A stretch of DNA of 64,000 nucleotides from Chloroflexota bacterium (GCA_023381515.1 JAMCQI010000110.1:74175-138174), one strand, 5' to 3'; numbered from the stretch's first letter, positions 14,740 to 23,811 are shown. Program-made: numbers and translations. Notes: generated by a model from the sequence alone, not told the origin.

Positions 14740-15429
14740 TTATTCGGCTTTGGGCTCTTCTTCCGCCTTAGGCTTGGATCCGGACCTCTTTCGCGATTCC
14801 TTCGGCTTGGACCGGGGGCCGCGGCCGGACTCGCCCGCCTCCCCTTGAGGTTCTTCAGTCGCCTCGCCCGCGGGACCGATCACCTCGGTCGGTTCGATGA
14901 TCTTGTCGATAGAGGCAACCTGCCCGATCATTCCCGCAGGGGCCGACTCGGCGTTTTCCCCAGGCTTGAGATCTTCCATATCGGTCAGCGCGGCTACTTC
15001 CTCGACGCCGGGCTCGTTGACCGTGTCTGGCTCCACCGGCTCACCTTCGACGATCGGAGTCCTCTGCAGTTCGGCCTTGGGCGCGACCACAGGCAAAGAG
15101 GCAGCCTCGGCGGGAGCTTCTTCAACTGCCGCCAGGGGCAATTCCTCGACGCCCGTCTTGCGCCCGCGCCGCCGCTCTTTCTTGGCCTTTTTCCCATCGG
15201 GCCCCGGCGCGGTCGCCGCCTTTTGCTCTTTCGCATTGATGCGCTTCATAAAGCGCTCGACCTGGCCGGCCGTGTCCACGATACGCTGCTCACCCGTGAA
15301 GAACGGGTGGCATTTCGAACAGACGTCTGTATGAATTTCTTTCTTCGTCGAACCGGTCGTCCACGTATTGCCGCAGGCACACGTGACCACCGCATCGGGA
15401 TACCAAGTAGGATGAATTGCTGGTTTCAC
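14740..15429 (-). CDS. rpmE: Ribosomal protein L31 with a 160-residue charged C-terminal tail
   Basis: Large-subunit protein L31 of the zinc-binding type: PAIHPTWYP start, C17/C19 in CACGNTW and C37/C40 in [11 protein letters not shown] chose the GTG at 15429 because GAGGTG lies 6 bases before it and L31 proteins begin at this point; the upstream GTG is less likely. The conserved core ends near residue 69. The remaining ~160 residues are low-complexity: a [12 protein letters not shown] patch, a long acidic Pro/Glu/Ala-rich region and a second Lys/Arg patch ([15 protein letters not shown]). Normal L31 is 65-90 residues. Function of the tail unknown. Confidence 0.9.
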   Translation of the reverse strand: MKPAIHPTWYPDAVVTCACGNTWTTGSTKKEIHTDVCSKCHPFFTGEQRIVDTAGQVERFMKRINAKEQKAATAPGPDGKKAKKERRRGRKTGVEELPLAAVEEAPAEAASLPVVAPKAELQRTPIVEGEPVEPDTVNEPGVEEVAALTDMEDLKPGENAESAPAGMIGQVASIDKIIEPTEVIGPAGEATEEPQGEAGESGRGPRSKPKESRKRSGSKPKAEEEPKAE

Positions 15430-15443
15430 TATCAACACCTCAG

Positions 15444-15497
15444 AGTGACAAGCCTAAAAGTGAAAGTGACATGAGCTATTTCTTGTCACTTGTCACC
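15444..15497. repeat. Heptamer-period inverted repeat between rpmE and rpmA
   Basis: GTGACAAG...AAGTGAAAGTGACA faces CTTGTCACTTGTCACC. The array overlaps the last codons of rpmA, whose C-terminus (TSDKK) it encodes. Confidence 0.65.
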
Positions 15498-15745
15498 GGA
15501 TAAACGCTCACTTGCTTTTGTTCCTGGCTGAACGGCGCGAACTTGACGCGACCGTCGACGAGGGCGTACAGGGTATAGTCCTTGCCGACGCCGACATTCA
15601 GACCGGGGCGAATGCGGGTGCCGTGCTGGCGCATAATGATCGTCCCGGAATGCACCCACTCGCCGTCAAAGCGCTTGACGCCCAGGCGTTGGGCATTGCT
15701 ATCGCGTCCGTTCCGGCTCGATCCGCCACCTTTTTTGTGTGCCAT
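15476..15745 (-). CDS. rpmA: Ribosomal protein L27
   Basis: Large-subunit protein at the peptidyl-transferase centre. The 89 residues begin [16 protein letters not shown] and contain [20 protein letters not shown] and [14 protein letters not shown], the standard bacterial L27 pattern. There is no N-terminal cleavage extension of the Firmicutes type before AHKKGGG. The gene lies between rplU and rpmE, the common rplU-rpmA order with rpmE added. Confidence 0.97.
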   Translation of the reverse strand: MAHKKGGGSSRNGRDSNAQRLGVKRFDGEWVHSGTIIMRQHGTRIRPGLNVGVGKDYTLYALVDGRVKFAPFSQEQKQVSVYPVTSDKK

Positions 15746-15778
15746 ATCAGAATCTCCTTACTCCCAATGAAAACCCAC

Positions 15779-15811
15779 TAAAGCCGAATTAAAGCCGAAT
15801 TAAAGCCGAAT
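15779..15811. repeat. Three perfect tandem copies of an 11-bp unit at the rplU stop
   Basis: TAAAGCCGAAT occurs three times in tandem. The rplU stop codon lies in the middle copy, so the first copy encodes the IRL end of L21 and the others are the rplU-rpmA spacer. Confidence 0.8.
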
Positions 15812-16111
15812 CTCGGAAATTTCCAGGCGCGTATACGTCTGGCGGTGGCCGATCGTCTTGCGCCGTCGATGCTTGTTGCGATAATCGAAATGGATGGTTT
15901 TCTCGCCCTTGGCCTCGCCGAGAACCTTGGCGATGATCGCGGCGCCCGAAACCATCGGAGTGCCCGTGCTCACCTTGCCGTCCTGCTCCACCATCAAGAT
16001 GCTGGTCAGGGTCACCGTGTCGCCGACGGCATTCGGTAATTTTTCGACATCAATGTGGTCGCCCACGGCGACCCGATATTGCTTTCCGCCACTTTTGAGA
16101 ATTGCGTACAC
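15800..16111 (-). CDS. rplU: Ribosomal protein L21
   Basis: Large-subunit 23S rRNA-binding protein. I set the start at the GTG that opens YAILKSGGKQYRV, because GGGAGGTAAGG precedes it and L21 proteins begin here; the ATG 21 bases upstream would put the ribosome site inside the gene. The 103-residue product has KSGGKQYRVAVGD and the C-terminal KRRRKTIGHRQ-type basic motif (RNKHRRRKTIGHRQTYT). It heads the ribosomal operon behind a perfect promoter. Confidence 0.95.
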   Translation of the reverse strand: MYAILKSGGKQYRVAVGDHIDVEKLPNAVGDTVTLTSILMVEQDGKVSTGTPMVSGAAIIAKVLGEAKGEKTIHFDYRNKHRRRKTIGHRQTYTRLEISEIRL

Positions 16112-16152
16112 GGACCTTACCTCCCGGGTCATTCAACCGACAACAGACAGCA

Positions 16153-16181
16153 ATTATACTTGCGAACTCCCTTTTTGTCAA
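16153..16181 (-). promoter_or_regulatory. Consensus promoter of rplU-rpmA-rpmE
   Basis: Minus strand: perfect TTGACA (16176-16181) and perfect TATAAT (16153-16158) with 17 bases between. The leader to the rplU GTG is about 35 bases. Confidence 0.85.
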
Positions 16182-16258
16182 AAACCCGCGCGTTTTCGGC
16201 CATTTCCGGCAAAAATCAACCCCGGAGCGAACTACTCCGGGGTCTACACCTCTCCAGA

Positions 16259-16342
16259 TGCCGAGCCAGGGACTTGAACCCTGATGGCCTTTCGGCCACA
16301 CGCCCCTGAAACGTGCGCGTCTGCCAGTTCCGCCAGCTCGGC
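16259..16342 (-). tRNA. tRNA-Leu (anticodon CAG)
   Basis: An 84-base class II tRNA. The acceptor arms GCCGAGC (16336-16342) and GCTCGGC (complement of 16260-16266) pair fully. The D region has GGCAGACGCG, the anticodon stem is CACGT/GCGTG around the loop TTCAGGG (anticodon CAG), the long variable arm is TGGCCGAAAGGCCA, and the T arm is CAGGGTTCAAGTCCCTG. CCA is not encoded. It lies upstream of rplU on the same strand with its own promoter. Confidence 0.95.
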
Positions 16343-16353
16343 GCGGTTCTTTT

Positions 16354-16381
16354 ATTCTATTCCAATCAGAGGTTTTGTCAA
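16354..16381 (-). promoter_or_regulatory. Promoter of the tRNA-Leu gene
   Basis: Minus strand TTGACA (16376-16381) and TAGAAT (16354-16359), 16 bases apart, ending 12 bases before the tRNA 5' end. Confidence 0.65.
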
Positions 16382-16754
16382 ACGAAAACGGGCGCTTATC
16401 CGACCTGCAGACCGCGCGCCAATTGGGTCAAGTCCTAGACCATGATCGCGTGCGTCTTGGCCACCTCGCGGGGAACCGGGGTCGGTGGCCCACTTGCGTT
16501 CGCCGATCAGAATGTCTCACTTGGGCCCCTGGAATAATACACCGCGCCCTTATCATAATTTTGTCGTGTAATGTTGTCAGAATTCGTTATTCTTCGCGCT
16601 CTCTGCGCCCTTTGCGGTGAAGATGTTTTTAAGCCCCCTCCCCGGATCCCTTATAGACGCCTGGCCTTCCCCGAGCACGAACCCGCGGGGTGGCCCTTCC
16701 CGTTAAGGAATCGAAACTGGTGGCAAAGGTTGTCAAAATTTAACCTGCAAACCA
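16382..16754. other. Intergenic region with no supported gene
   Basis: Short ORFs here have no recognisable domains. A segment around 16580-16625 (TTCGCGCTCTCTGCGCCCTT) has the look of a dispersed intergenic repeat. Nothing else can be supported. Confidence 0.4.
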
Positions 16755-16850
16755 TTGACGCGGCAGGATTAGACGTGGTATATTGACAGGTGGTTCTCAA
16801 AGGTGAGGAATGCCTTCGAGCGCTCGCGGGTTCGGAGGCTTTTTCTTTTC
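16755..16850 (+). ncRNA. Candidate short RNA: promoter plus close intrinsic terminator
   Basis: TTGACG (16755-16760) and TATATT (16779-16784) are 18 bases apart. A start near 16791 would be followed about 20 bases later by a hairpin of GCCTTCGAG (16812-16820) with TTCGGAGGC (16831-16839) and then TTTTTCTTTTCT. The predicted transcript is only about 55-60 bases. It could be a small RNA, or an attenuated leader of the secreted-protein gene 260 bases downstream. A GGTGAGGAATG within it might start a tiny peptide. Confidence 0.4.
16812..16850 (+). terminator. Intrinsic terminator
   Basis: Nine-bp stem (GCCTTCGAG/TTCGGAGGC with G-U pairs), 10-base loop and a T-rich tail. Confidence 0.6.
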
Positions 16851-17108
16851 TCTCGGACTCATCACCCCTGGGCTATCGCCCTGTTCCCCTTCGCCGGAGA
16901 ACGTGGAAATCGTGGTCGACTCTCACACCCAGCCCGTCGCATCTTCCAACCAGCTCAACGAGGGTCACGGCACCCGCCGTTTGACGCGGCGCCAGAGTAC
17001 TGGCGAGCGCGTGTCGGCGGCGGTTTTGTCTGCATGATTTCGCTCAAGTGAATACTTCTGGGATAGACGCGAGAATCAAGCATCCTTGAAAGATGGAGCA
17101 GCAGAGAG

Positions 17109-20100
17109 ATGAAGACACAGTTTCGAAGCCACTTGAGATTCGCTGCGCTCATTGCTGCGCTTGTCATCTGCGGAGAGATTCTATCCCTCTCCCAATGGCG
17201 CACGCCGGGTGTTCTGGCCGCGCCACCAGGATGGGCGACCTTCGCCGATAATGTCTATGGTTACAAGGTCGATTATCCTGCCTCATGGTACGTATATCCG
17301 GCGGATGGATCCGTGGGAAGCGTCACAACCATCTCCAGCGCTGATCGCAGCTCCCTATCTTCATCCGATGCCGCGCTTCGAATTGAGATCAGTGTGGCCA
17401 TCTTTGATCGGGATCCCAACGTATCACTTCGCGATTGGATCATCGTGCCCGCTGACTTGGCTCCTTATATGTCGGTGTCCACGAGCGCGCCGTCCACCTT
17501 CACAGATGCCCGCGTCATCCAGTCATACGCTGCACCGGAGGGCACTTTCCGGAGGGCGTACATCGCGCGTGGACAAAAGGTCTATATAATGGATCTTCTG
17601 CCTGACGATCCGACGCAATATGCCCTCTTCTCCTCGGTCCTAGAGAGCTTGGCTTTTTCCGATACTTACCTACGGACCCAACCGAGCAGACCCAAGCTGT
17701 TCGGAGAAAGTTACCAGATCTTCCTGCCGATGGTCGTCAAGTCTGGGGCGAGCTCGGCACCTAGCTCGCCAAGAACGTCAGCACCCCAGGTTGTGCCGTC
17801 CAACTACCGCTTGCCGTTCGTAGGAGGCTACGAAATTACCCAAGGTCCCTACTATAACGTCTCGGGGTTGACCTGCGTGTTCAGTCACAAGAAATTCAGC
17901 AACAACTGGGACGATCGTGAGGCAATCGATTTTGCCCTACCTAACAACACCCCACTTTACGCGTCGGAAGCGGGCGTGTTCCATGAATACCAACTGGGGT
18001 CATATGGAAACGTAGTGATGATCAAGCACGACGACCAAAGGGTAAGCTGGTACGCTCATCTATCATCCTTTGAAAATAACACTGACGGAAAGCGCATCTT
18101 GCGTGAATCTCCAATCGGCAAGTCGGGGAATAGCAGGTATTGTGACACCGGCGCGTGTTCGTGGCCGTACCATCTGCATTTTATGGTCATGAGCAGCCAG
18201 GATCCGAATAACCCCTATATACATACAACCGAATATATCCGAACTCTGCCGAAGATCTCCTGGTACTCGGGCAGTGCTGACATTCCGTGTAATGACGGTC
18301 GATACGGAAATCGCTGGCTTGATGGGAGTAATCGCTTTTACGATGGGTATGCAACTGGGGACCCGCTCGGTAGTGCAACCCTATGCCAAGCTCCACAACT
18401 TGTTTCTCCTTCTGACGGCGCTAGCCTCTCCTCTCCAAGCGCGACTTTCACTTGGAGCTCGGTCCAATGCGCTTCAAACGGGTATAGGTTGCGCATCAAA
18501 ACGGCTCCAGATATGGACGGAGGCGGCGAAACAGTACAGGATATCTCTCTGGGATCCACACAGTGGAGTGGAACAATCGCTGGAGAGCAGTGGCTAGGAA
18601 GGGACTTGTACTGGTCTGTAAAAGCATCCGACGTGGCAAACGCTGCTTGGGCCCCTGCGCATCGGTTCCGTACCACCTCGACCCCGCCGTCAAGTTGCTC
18701 GGCACCATCACTTAATTCACCATCAGACGGGGCAAGTTTCACGAGCGCCACGGTAGCTTTTGGATGGAGTGACGTCTCTTGCCCTCACGCTGGATTTATC
18801 TTCCGCATCAAAACGGTTCCGACCATGGACAGCGGCGGAGACACCGTGGCCGACTCCTTCAATGGAACGACTCAAAGATTGGAGAGTATTCCCTCGAACA
18901 GATTCAACCAGGACCTCTATTGGTCCGTGAAAGCCGCAAATGTTTCGAGCGCCGCGTGGGCGACTGCTCACCGATTCAGAATCACACCGACCGTGACCGT
19001 CCCCCGTCCAACCCTGTCGAGCCCTACGAACGGGGCCAGCTTGACACAGAGCACGGATGTCACTCTCTCATGGAATGCCTCTTCGGGAGCAGCACAATAT
19101 AAAGTAGACCTGTGGGGCGGCCCGTATAGCCTGATGACATTGTGTGATTGGCAGTCAGCCACTTCTTGCCATGTCGGCCAAATGTGGCCCGGGAGTATGT
19201 CCTGGCACGTCCGGGCACGGAATTCGAGCGGGCAAGAAAGCGACTGGAGCGACACCTGGTCCCTCACCGTCCAGCAAACAATACCATCTGTTGGTGTCCC
19301 GCCGCTCTCCAGTCCCAGCAACGGAGCGAGCATGCCCCAGAGCACCGATGTGACGCTCGCTTGGAATGCTGCCGCCAACGCAACCCAATACACGGTGGAG
19401 GTGTGGGGCGGACCTTACAGCAACATGACCGTCTGCGGTTGGCAAGCGGCCACCACATGTCACATCGGCCAAATGTGGCCCGGCACGATGTCGTGGCATG
19501 TCAAAGCGCGGGGGAGCTCGGGACAGGAAAGCGCTTGGAGCCCCACCTGGTCGTTTACCATCCAACAGGCGAGCACGGCGGTCAAACCCACCCTCTCCAG
19601 TCCTTCTAATGGTGCCGGTCTTGCGCAGAGCACGGATGTGACACTCGTTTGGAATTCGTCCTCAGGAGCCAGCCAATACAAGGTAGAATTATGGGGCGGC
19701 CCATACAGCCTAATGGTCCCCTGCAACTGGCAATCCAGCACGTCCTGTCACATCGGGCAAATGTGGCCAGGAACCATGTCCTGGCATGTCAAAGCCATGA
19801 ATTCTAGCGGTCAAGAGAGCGATTGGAGTGACACCTGGTCCTTCGTGATCCAGCAAGGATCATCTGCACCCGCAGCGCCGGCTCTGTCGAGCCCGGGAAA
19901 CGGCTCCAGCATGGCACAAAGCACAGATGTTACACTTGTGTGGAATACGTCCTCCAGCGCCACTCAGTACAAGGTCGAGCTGTGGGGAGGACCATACAGC
20001 CTCATGGTGCCTTGCGACTGGCAGAGCGGCACCAGCTGTCACATCGGCCAGATGTGGCCCGGCACGATGTCCTGGCATGTGAAAGCCCGCAATTCGAGTG

Positions 20101-21017
20101 CCCAAGAAAGCGCTTGGAGCGGTACATGGACCTTCACCATTCAGCAGATTCCATCCGGACCTTCTACCCCATCTCTCTCCAGTCCGGGCAACGGGTCGAG
20201 TATGCCCCAGAGCACCGATGTGAGTCTCGTCTGGAACACATCTTCGGGAGCCAGCCAGTACAAAGTCGAGTTGTGGGGCGGACCTTATAGTCTGATGACC
20301 CCGTGTGACTGGCAATCCGGCACCTCTTGCCATATTGGGCAGATGTGGCCGGGGACCATGTCCTGGCACGCCAAAGCTCGCAATTCCTCGGGAACGGAGA
20401 GCGACTGGAGCGGCACCTGGAGCTTTACGATTCAACAGACCCAAGCCCCATCCGCCCCCGGCCTCTCAAGCCCTGGGAATGGGTCCAGCATGGCCCAGAG
20501 TACGGATGTAACTCTGGTTTGGAACACCTCCTCAGGTGCCAGTCAGTACAAGGTGGAATTATGGGGAGGACCTTACAGCCTCATGACCCCCTGCGATTGG
20601 CAAAGTGGAACGTCGTGCCATATCGGGCAAATGTGGCCGGGAACGATGTCATGGCACGCGAAGGCGCGTAATTCTGGTGGGCAGGAAAGCGGCTGGAGCG
20701 ACACGTGGTCCTTTACTATCCAACAAGCTCCGGCTACGTGGAAACCAACCTTGTCCAGCCCAAGCAATGGGGCGTCCTTGCCGCGGAGTACAGACGTGAC
20801 TTTATATTGGAACACGCTCTCCGGCGCCACCCAGTACAAGGTCGAACTCTGGGGTGGGCCTTATAGCTTGATGACGCCCTGCAATTGGCAGTCTGGCACA
20901 TCTTGCCATATTGGGGGAATGTGGCCGGGCAATATGTTGTGGCATGTGAAGGCTCGCAATTCATCTGGCACCGAAAGCGACTGGAGCGACACCTGGAACT
21001 TTACGATTCAGAACTGA
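17109..21017 (+). CDS. Secreted M23-like protein with seven near-identical C-terminal repeats
   Basis: 1302 residues with an N-terminal signal peptide (FAALIAALVICGEIL, cleavage near VLAAP). Residues about 40-200 form a PsbP/lipoprotein-like beta domain (YKVDYPASWYVYP), followed by FLPMVVKSG. Residues about 235-430 resemble an M23 (LytM) metallopeptidase: AIDFALPNNTPLYASEAG, VSWYAHLS and WPYHLHFMV. The H-x3-D histidine is replaced, the nearest histidine being 14 residues before the aspartate, so activity is doubtful. Two related beta domains (each with PSDGAS, DLYWSVKA) and seven ~96-residue repeats (LSSP.NG.S..QSTDV, LWGGPYSLM, WHVKARNSSG.ES.WS.TW) end the protein. Each repeat has two cysteines. 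Probable cell-surface or peptidoglycan-associated protein. Confidence 0.85.
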   Translation: MKTQFRSHLRFAALIAALVICGEILSLSQWRTPGVLAAPPGWATFADNVYGYKVDYPASWYVYPADGSVGSVTTISSADRSSLSSSDAALRIEISVAIFDRDPNVSLRDWIIVPADLAPYMSVSTSAPSTFTDARVIQSYAAPEGTFRRAYIARGQKVYIMDLLPDDPTQYALFSSVLESLAFSDTYLRTQPSRPKLFGESYQIFLPMVVKSGASSAPSSPRTSAPQVVPSNYRLPFVGGYEITQGPYYNVSGLTCVFSHKKFSNNWDDREAIDFALPNNTPLYASEAGVFHEYQLGSYGNVVMIKHDDQRVSWYAHLSSFENNTDGKRILRESPIGKSGNSRYCDTGACSWPYHLHFMVMSSQDPNNPYIHTTEYIRTLPKISWYSGSADIPCNDGRYGNRWLDGSNRFYDGYATGDPLGSATLCQAPQLVSPSDGASLSSPSATFTWSSVQCASNGYRLRIKTAPDMDGGGETVQDISLGSTQWSGTIAGEQWLGRDLYWSVKASDVANAAWAPAHRFRTTSTPPSSCSAPSLNSPSDGASFTSATVAFGWSDVSCPHAGFIFRIKTVPTMDSGGDTVADSFNGTTQRLESIPSNRFNQDLYWSVKAANVSSAAWATAHRFRITPTVTVPRPTLSSPTNGASLTQSTDVTLSWNASSGAAQYKVDLWGGPYSLMTLCDWQSATSCHVGQMWPGSMSWHVRARNSSGQESDWSDTWSLTVQQTIPSVGVPPLSSPSNGASMPQSTDVTLAWNAAANATQYTVEVWGGPYSNMTVCGWQAATTCHIGQMWPGTMSWHVKARGSSGQESAWSPTWSFTIQQASTAVKPTLSSPSNGAGLAQSTDVTLVWNSSSGASQYKVELWGGPYSLMVPCNWQSSTSCHIGQMWPGTMSWHVKAMNSSGQESDWSDTWSFVIQQGSSAPAAPALSSPGNGSSMAQSTDVTLVWNTSSSATQYKVELWGGPYSLMVPCDWQSGTSCHIGQMWPGTMSWHVKARNSSAQESAWSGTWTFTIQQIPSGPSTPSLSSPGNGSSMPQSTDVSLVWNTSSGASQYKVELWGGPYSLMTPCDWQSGTSCHIGQMWPGTMSWHAKARNSSGTESDWSGTWSFTIQQTQAPSAPGLSSPGNGSSMAQSTDVTLVWNTSSGASQYKVELWGGPYSLMTPCDWQSGTSCHIGQMWPGTMSWHAKARNSGGQESGWSDTWSFTIQQAPATWKPTLSSPSNGASLPRSTDVTLYWNTLSGATQYKVELWGGPYSLMTPCNWQSGTSCHIGGMWPGNMLWHVKARNSSGTESDWSDTWNFTIQN
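19004..21014 (+). repeat. Seven tandem ~290-bp coding repeats
   Basis: Units begin near 19010, 19303, 19593, 19887, 20174, 20463 and 20752. The translated units differ at few positions; units 3-6 are the most alike. The high DNA similarity implies recent unequal crossing-over and also makes the copy number in a short-read assembly uncertain. Confidence 0.85.
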
Positions 21018-21159
21018 TGGGATGCAAGACACACCTGTGCCCGCACGACGGAGAGCAGATGCGTAAGTGGTCGGCGAGAAGGTAAAGGGGTAGAGGCCAA
21101 TCAAGCGATATTTATCTTGGCAGAGGCTTATACCGAAGGGGACTGACAAGATCAGATCG

Positions 21160-21226
21160 GCCACAGAACCACGCAGAAGCACACTGAAGTCGCTATCTTC
21201 TGCGAGATTCTGCCTGGTTCTGTGGC
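21160..21226. repeat. 67-bp palindromic intergenic repeat
   Basis: Perfect 12-bp outer arms GCCACAGAACCA / TGGTTCTGTGGC and inner arms CGCAGAA / TTCTGCG. It looks like a miniature inverted-repeat element. The rest of the 360-base gap between the converging genes holds no ORF. Confidence 0.65.
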
Positions 21227-21377
21227 TAAAGAGGGAAATGGGTCGAGGCGGCCAATCTGGCGCGGTCTATCCAAGGGGAGGTCGCGCGTCGTCAGTGTGC
21301 TTGCGTTTGTGGCCGCGCTTTTTCGTGGTGGTTCTCGGCCGGGCAGGAATGAGCCGAATCACCGATAATCTACAACG

Positions 21378-23483
21378 TCAATTCGCGATTTTCACCCGCA
21401 CCTGGCAGGGCGAGCCGTAGTTCCCCGTGTTGTCCACAACCGTGAGCTGAATCCAGTAAACGCCGTTCGGCACCGTTTTTGTCGACCACAAGCTCAGTAC
21501 GCCGTCGGCGACCGGCTGCTCTGAACGGTACAGCTGCGTGTACGACCCGTTCCCATCCACCCGGTATTCGAGCTTCCAATAGGTCATGTTCGGCCGCGAC
21601 GCCATCCCGCGTATCTCGGTCAGGCCGGAGATCGTCGCATCCATGAGGGGAGACTTGATGGTTCCGCTGAGGTTCGTGCACTGGCTGGACGCGGTGGGGG
21701 GCGACGAAGGAGTCGCCCCAGGCGCGGGGGACGGCGGGGTTGACGGCACGGCAGAGGGAGGAGGCACGGTGGGGGCGGGGGGTGCCGTATCCGTCGGCTC
21801 GTCGAGCACCGGCAGCGGCGAAGGCGCTTCGGGCGTAATGTTCGAAGCGACCCGCTTGGTCTTCACGTACCACTGGGCGACGTTTCGAAAACGATCGCTC
21901 GCATTCACCATCGGCGCGAGTTGGATCCCGCGCACCCGGTTGTCTACACCATACGCATAGACTGGATAGTAGAGAAGCAGGGCAGGCACGCGGTCGGCAA
22001 ACAGCTCTTGAAATTGCTTGTAGAGTTCGGCGCGCTTGGCCGGGTCGCTCTCCCGCCGCGCCGCCTCCAGCGTCCCACTAATATCGCTGTCATTCAAGCC
22101 GCCGTAATTCTGCCCCAGAGTATTGCCGGCGCCCGGAACCTGCGCCCGATCCCAGTTGTCGTACTGGTCCGGGTCGCTCGACAGGTTGCGCCAATCGTAC
22201 AAAACGGCGTCGAACTGCCGCGGCCGCAGGACATTCTGGACGAGAAGGGAGGCCGGCACCGGCTGAACGGTCGCCTTGACCCCCACCGCCGCCCACTCTT
22301 TGGCAATCTCGTTCACGAGCGCGACTCGCGCCGGATCGTCGCTCGTGATCAGCGTAAAGGCAAGCTGGGTCTGGTCCTTTTGACGAACCCCATCCCCGTC
22401 CGTATCCTTCCAGCCCGCCGCATCCAAAAGCGCATTCGCCTTGTCCACGTCAAAGGGATACTGGGCCACGGAGGGATCATAGGCCCAGGAACCGGGCTCG
22501 ATCGGACTGGAGGCGACGAGAGCCTGCCCCTGCAAGAGATCGTTGATCAAATGCTGGCGGTCCATGGCGTACAAGAGCGCCTGCCGCACGGACTTGTCCT
22601 GAAACTGCGGTCGGGACAGATTGAGAAGGACGAGAGAATACCCCGCCAGGCGCGCGTTATAGAGCGTAAGGCGGTTGAGCGCCCGCGCCTTGGATATATA
22701 GTCCGGCAGGATGCGCGAAATACCTTCGACCTCACCCCGCCCAAAGGCGGCAAAGATCGACTCGTAATCAGGATAGAACTTGAGCTGGATCCGCGCGAGG
22801 TACGGCCGGGGGCCGTAATAGCGTGGATTCACGTCCAGCGTCATCGTGTCCGCCGTGAGGTCGGTCACCTGAAAGGGTCCGGTCCCGACCGGATGGCGGT
22901 TGAACGGGTTTTGGAGGAGATCGCCCGCCGACACGTTCTTGAGCAGGTGGGCGGGGAGGATGCCAATCGTCGCATAGTTCAGGAACGGGGCGTAGGGCTG
23001 CGTCAGTTGAAAGCGCACCGTCGTGGGGTCGGTCGCCGTGACGGCCACCGTCCGCCAGAAGGAGGTGAGGTTCGGAGGCCCTTTGTAGGCAGGGTCCTGA
23101 AGGGTATGGACCGTGTAGAGGACGTCGTCGGAGGTGAAACGTACGCCATCCTGCCAACGCACGTCGTTGCGGAGATCGAACGTGTAAACGAGCCCATCCG
23201 GCGAGATGGTCCAGCGGGTCGCCAGATCGGGTTTGATGACGCCGGTCTCGTCCGCGCGCGTCAGCCCGTTAAAGACGAGCGCGGTGATATCACGGTCGAC
23301 GTCGTTGTATTGGCTAAAGAGCGGATTGATGGCATTCGGTTTTCCGGCGATCCCCTCGATATACGTGCCGCCAAAATCGGGGAGTTCGACCATGTCGGTG
23401 CTGAACGCGAGCACGCCCAGCACCGCACTGAGGAAAATGACTCCCACAAGGGCGATGAGGAGCTGCCACCGGATGTGCTTCAC
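21378..23483 (-). CDS. Extracellular solute-binding protein family 5 (peptide ABC transporter)
   Basis: Predicted peptide- or oligosaccharide-binding protein of a DppA/OppA-type importer. The 701 residues begin with an uncleaved-looking membrane helix (WQLLIALVGVIFLSAVLGVLAF) and no lipobox cysteine, so it is probably membrane-anchored. The SBP_bac_5 core (about 35-560) has LVFNGLTRADETG, LATRWTISPDGLVYTFDLR and HPVGTGPF. After a Pro/Ser/Thr-rich linker (570-605), a 95-residue Ig-like domain (SPLMDATISGLTEIRGMAS) closes the protein; this is an unusual addition. No permease or ATPase genes lie nearby. It follows secG with a 38-base gap. Confidence 0.85.
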   Translation of the reverse strand: MKHIRWQLLIALVGVIFLSAVLGVLAFSTDMVELPDFGGTYIEGIAGKPNAINPLFSQYNDVDRDITALVFNGLTRADETGVIKPDLATRWTISPDGLVYTFDLRNDVRWQDGVRFTSDDVLYTVHTLQDPAYKGPPNLTSFWRTVAVTATDPTTVRFQLTQPYAPFLNYATIGILPAHLLKNVSAGDLLQNPFNRHPVGTGPFQVTDLTADTMTLDVNPRYYGPRPYLARIQLKFYPDYESIFAAFGRGEVEGISRILPDYISKARALNRLTLYNARLAGYSLVLLNLSRPQFQDKSVRQALLYAMDRQHLINDLLQGQALVASSPIEPGSWAYDPSVAQYPFDVDKANALLDAAGWKDTDGDGVRQKDQTQLAFTLITSDDPARVALVNEIAKEWAAVGVKATVQPVPASLLVQNVLRPRQFDAVLYDWRNLSSDPDQYDNWDRAQVPGAGNTLGQNYGGLNDSDISGTLEAARRESDPAKRAELYKQFQELFADRVPALLLYYPVYAYGVDNRVRGIQLAPMVNASDRFRNVAQWYVKTKRVASNITPEAPSPLPVLDEPTDTAPPAPTVPPPSAVPSTPPSPAPGATPSSPPTASSQCTNLSGTIKSPLMDATISGLTEIRGMASRPNMTYWKLEYRVDGNGSYTQLYRSEQPVADGVLSLWSTKTVPNGVYWIQLTVVDNTGNYGSPCQVRVKIAN

Positions 23484-23521
23484 CGAAAGGCGACCTCGAC
23501 CATCCTATAAAGATGACGCGT

Positions 23522-23746
23522 CTAGGAACGAACCGCGAAGAACGCGCTGAGGAAAGAGACGATGAGGAAAATGGCAGACAGGACGATAGTGATGTTAAAG
23601 AGGGTACGCTCCAGGCCGCGGCGCGTGCGCGCCACGCCGGTTTCGCCTCCAAACATGCCACCCGCCTCGCCCTTGGCTTGAATCAGGATAATGACGATCA
23701 ATGTGATCGATATAATAATCTGGATGACGTTCAGATAGGGACCCAC
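23522..23746 (-). CDS. secG: Preprotein translocase subunit SecG
   Basis: Small accessory subunit of the SecYEG channel. The 74-residue protein has two membrane helices (IQIIISITLIVIILIQA and IVLSAIFLIVSFLSAFFAV) separated by the conserved cytoplasmic loop GEAGGMFGGETGVARTRRGLER. The start is GTG with AAAGGAAG upstream. A -35/-10 pair with 17-base spacing precedes it. Confidence 0.93.
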   Translation of the reverse strand: MGPYLNVIQIIISITLIVIILIQAKGEAGGMFGGETGVARTRRGLERTLFNITIVLSAIFLIVSFLSAFFAVRS

Positions 23747-23776
23747 AGGGTTCTTCCTTTTGAAGAGAATGGATGC

Positions 23777-23805
23777 ATTATAGCATCAGATAGGGTATCG
23801 AGCAA
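23777..23805 (-). promoter_or_regulatory. Promoter of secG and the solute-binding protein gene
   Basis: Minus strand TTGCTC (23800-23805) and TATAAT (23777-23782) with 17 bases between them. Confidence 0.6.
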
Positions 23806-23811
23806 ATAGAG

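Noticed and set aside
13819..15474. 551-codon plus-strand ORF over tdk and rpmE
   Set aside because: Antisense to thymidine kinase and L31, whose motifs are unambiguous.
19004..21014. CRISPR array
   Set aside because: The regular ~290-bp spacing is of long coding repeats in an open frame, not short repeats with unique spacers.
21921..23510. 529-codon plus-strand ORF opposite the family 5 binding protein gene
   Set aside because: Antisense shadow; the minus-strand product has a full SBP_bac_5 pattern.
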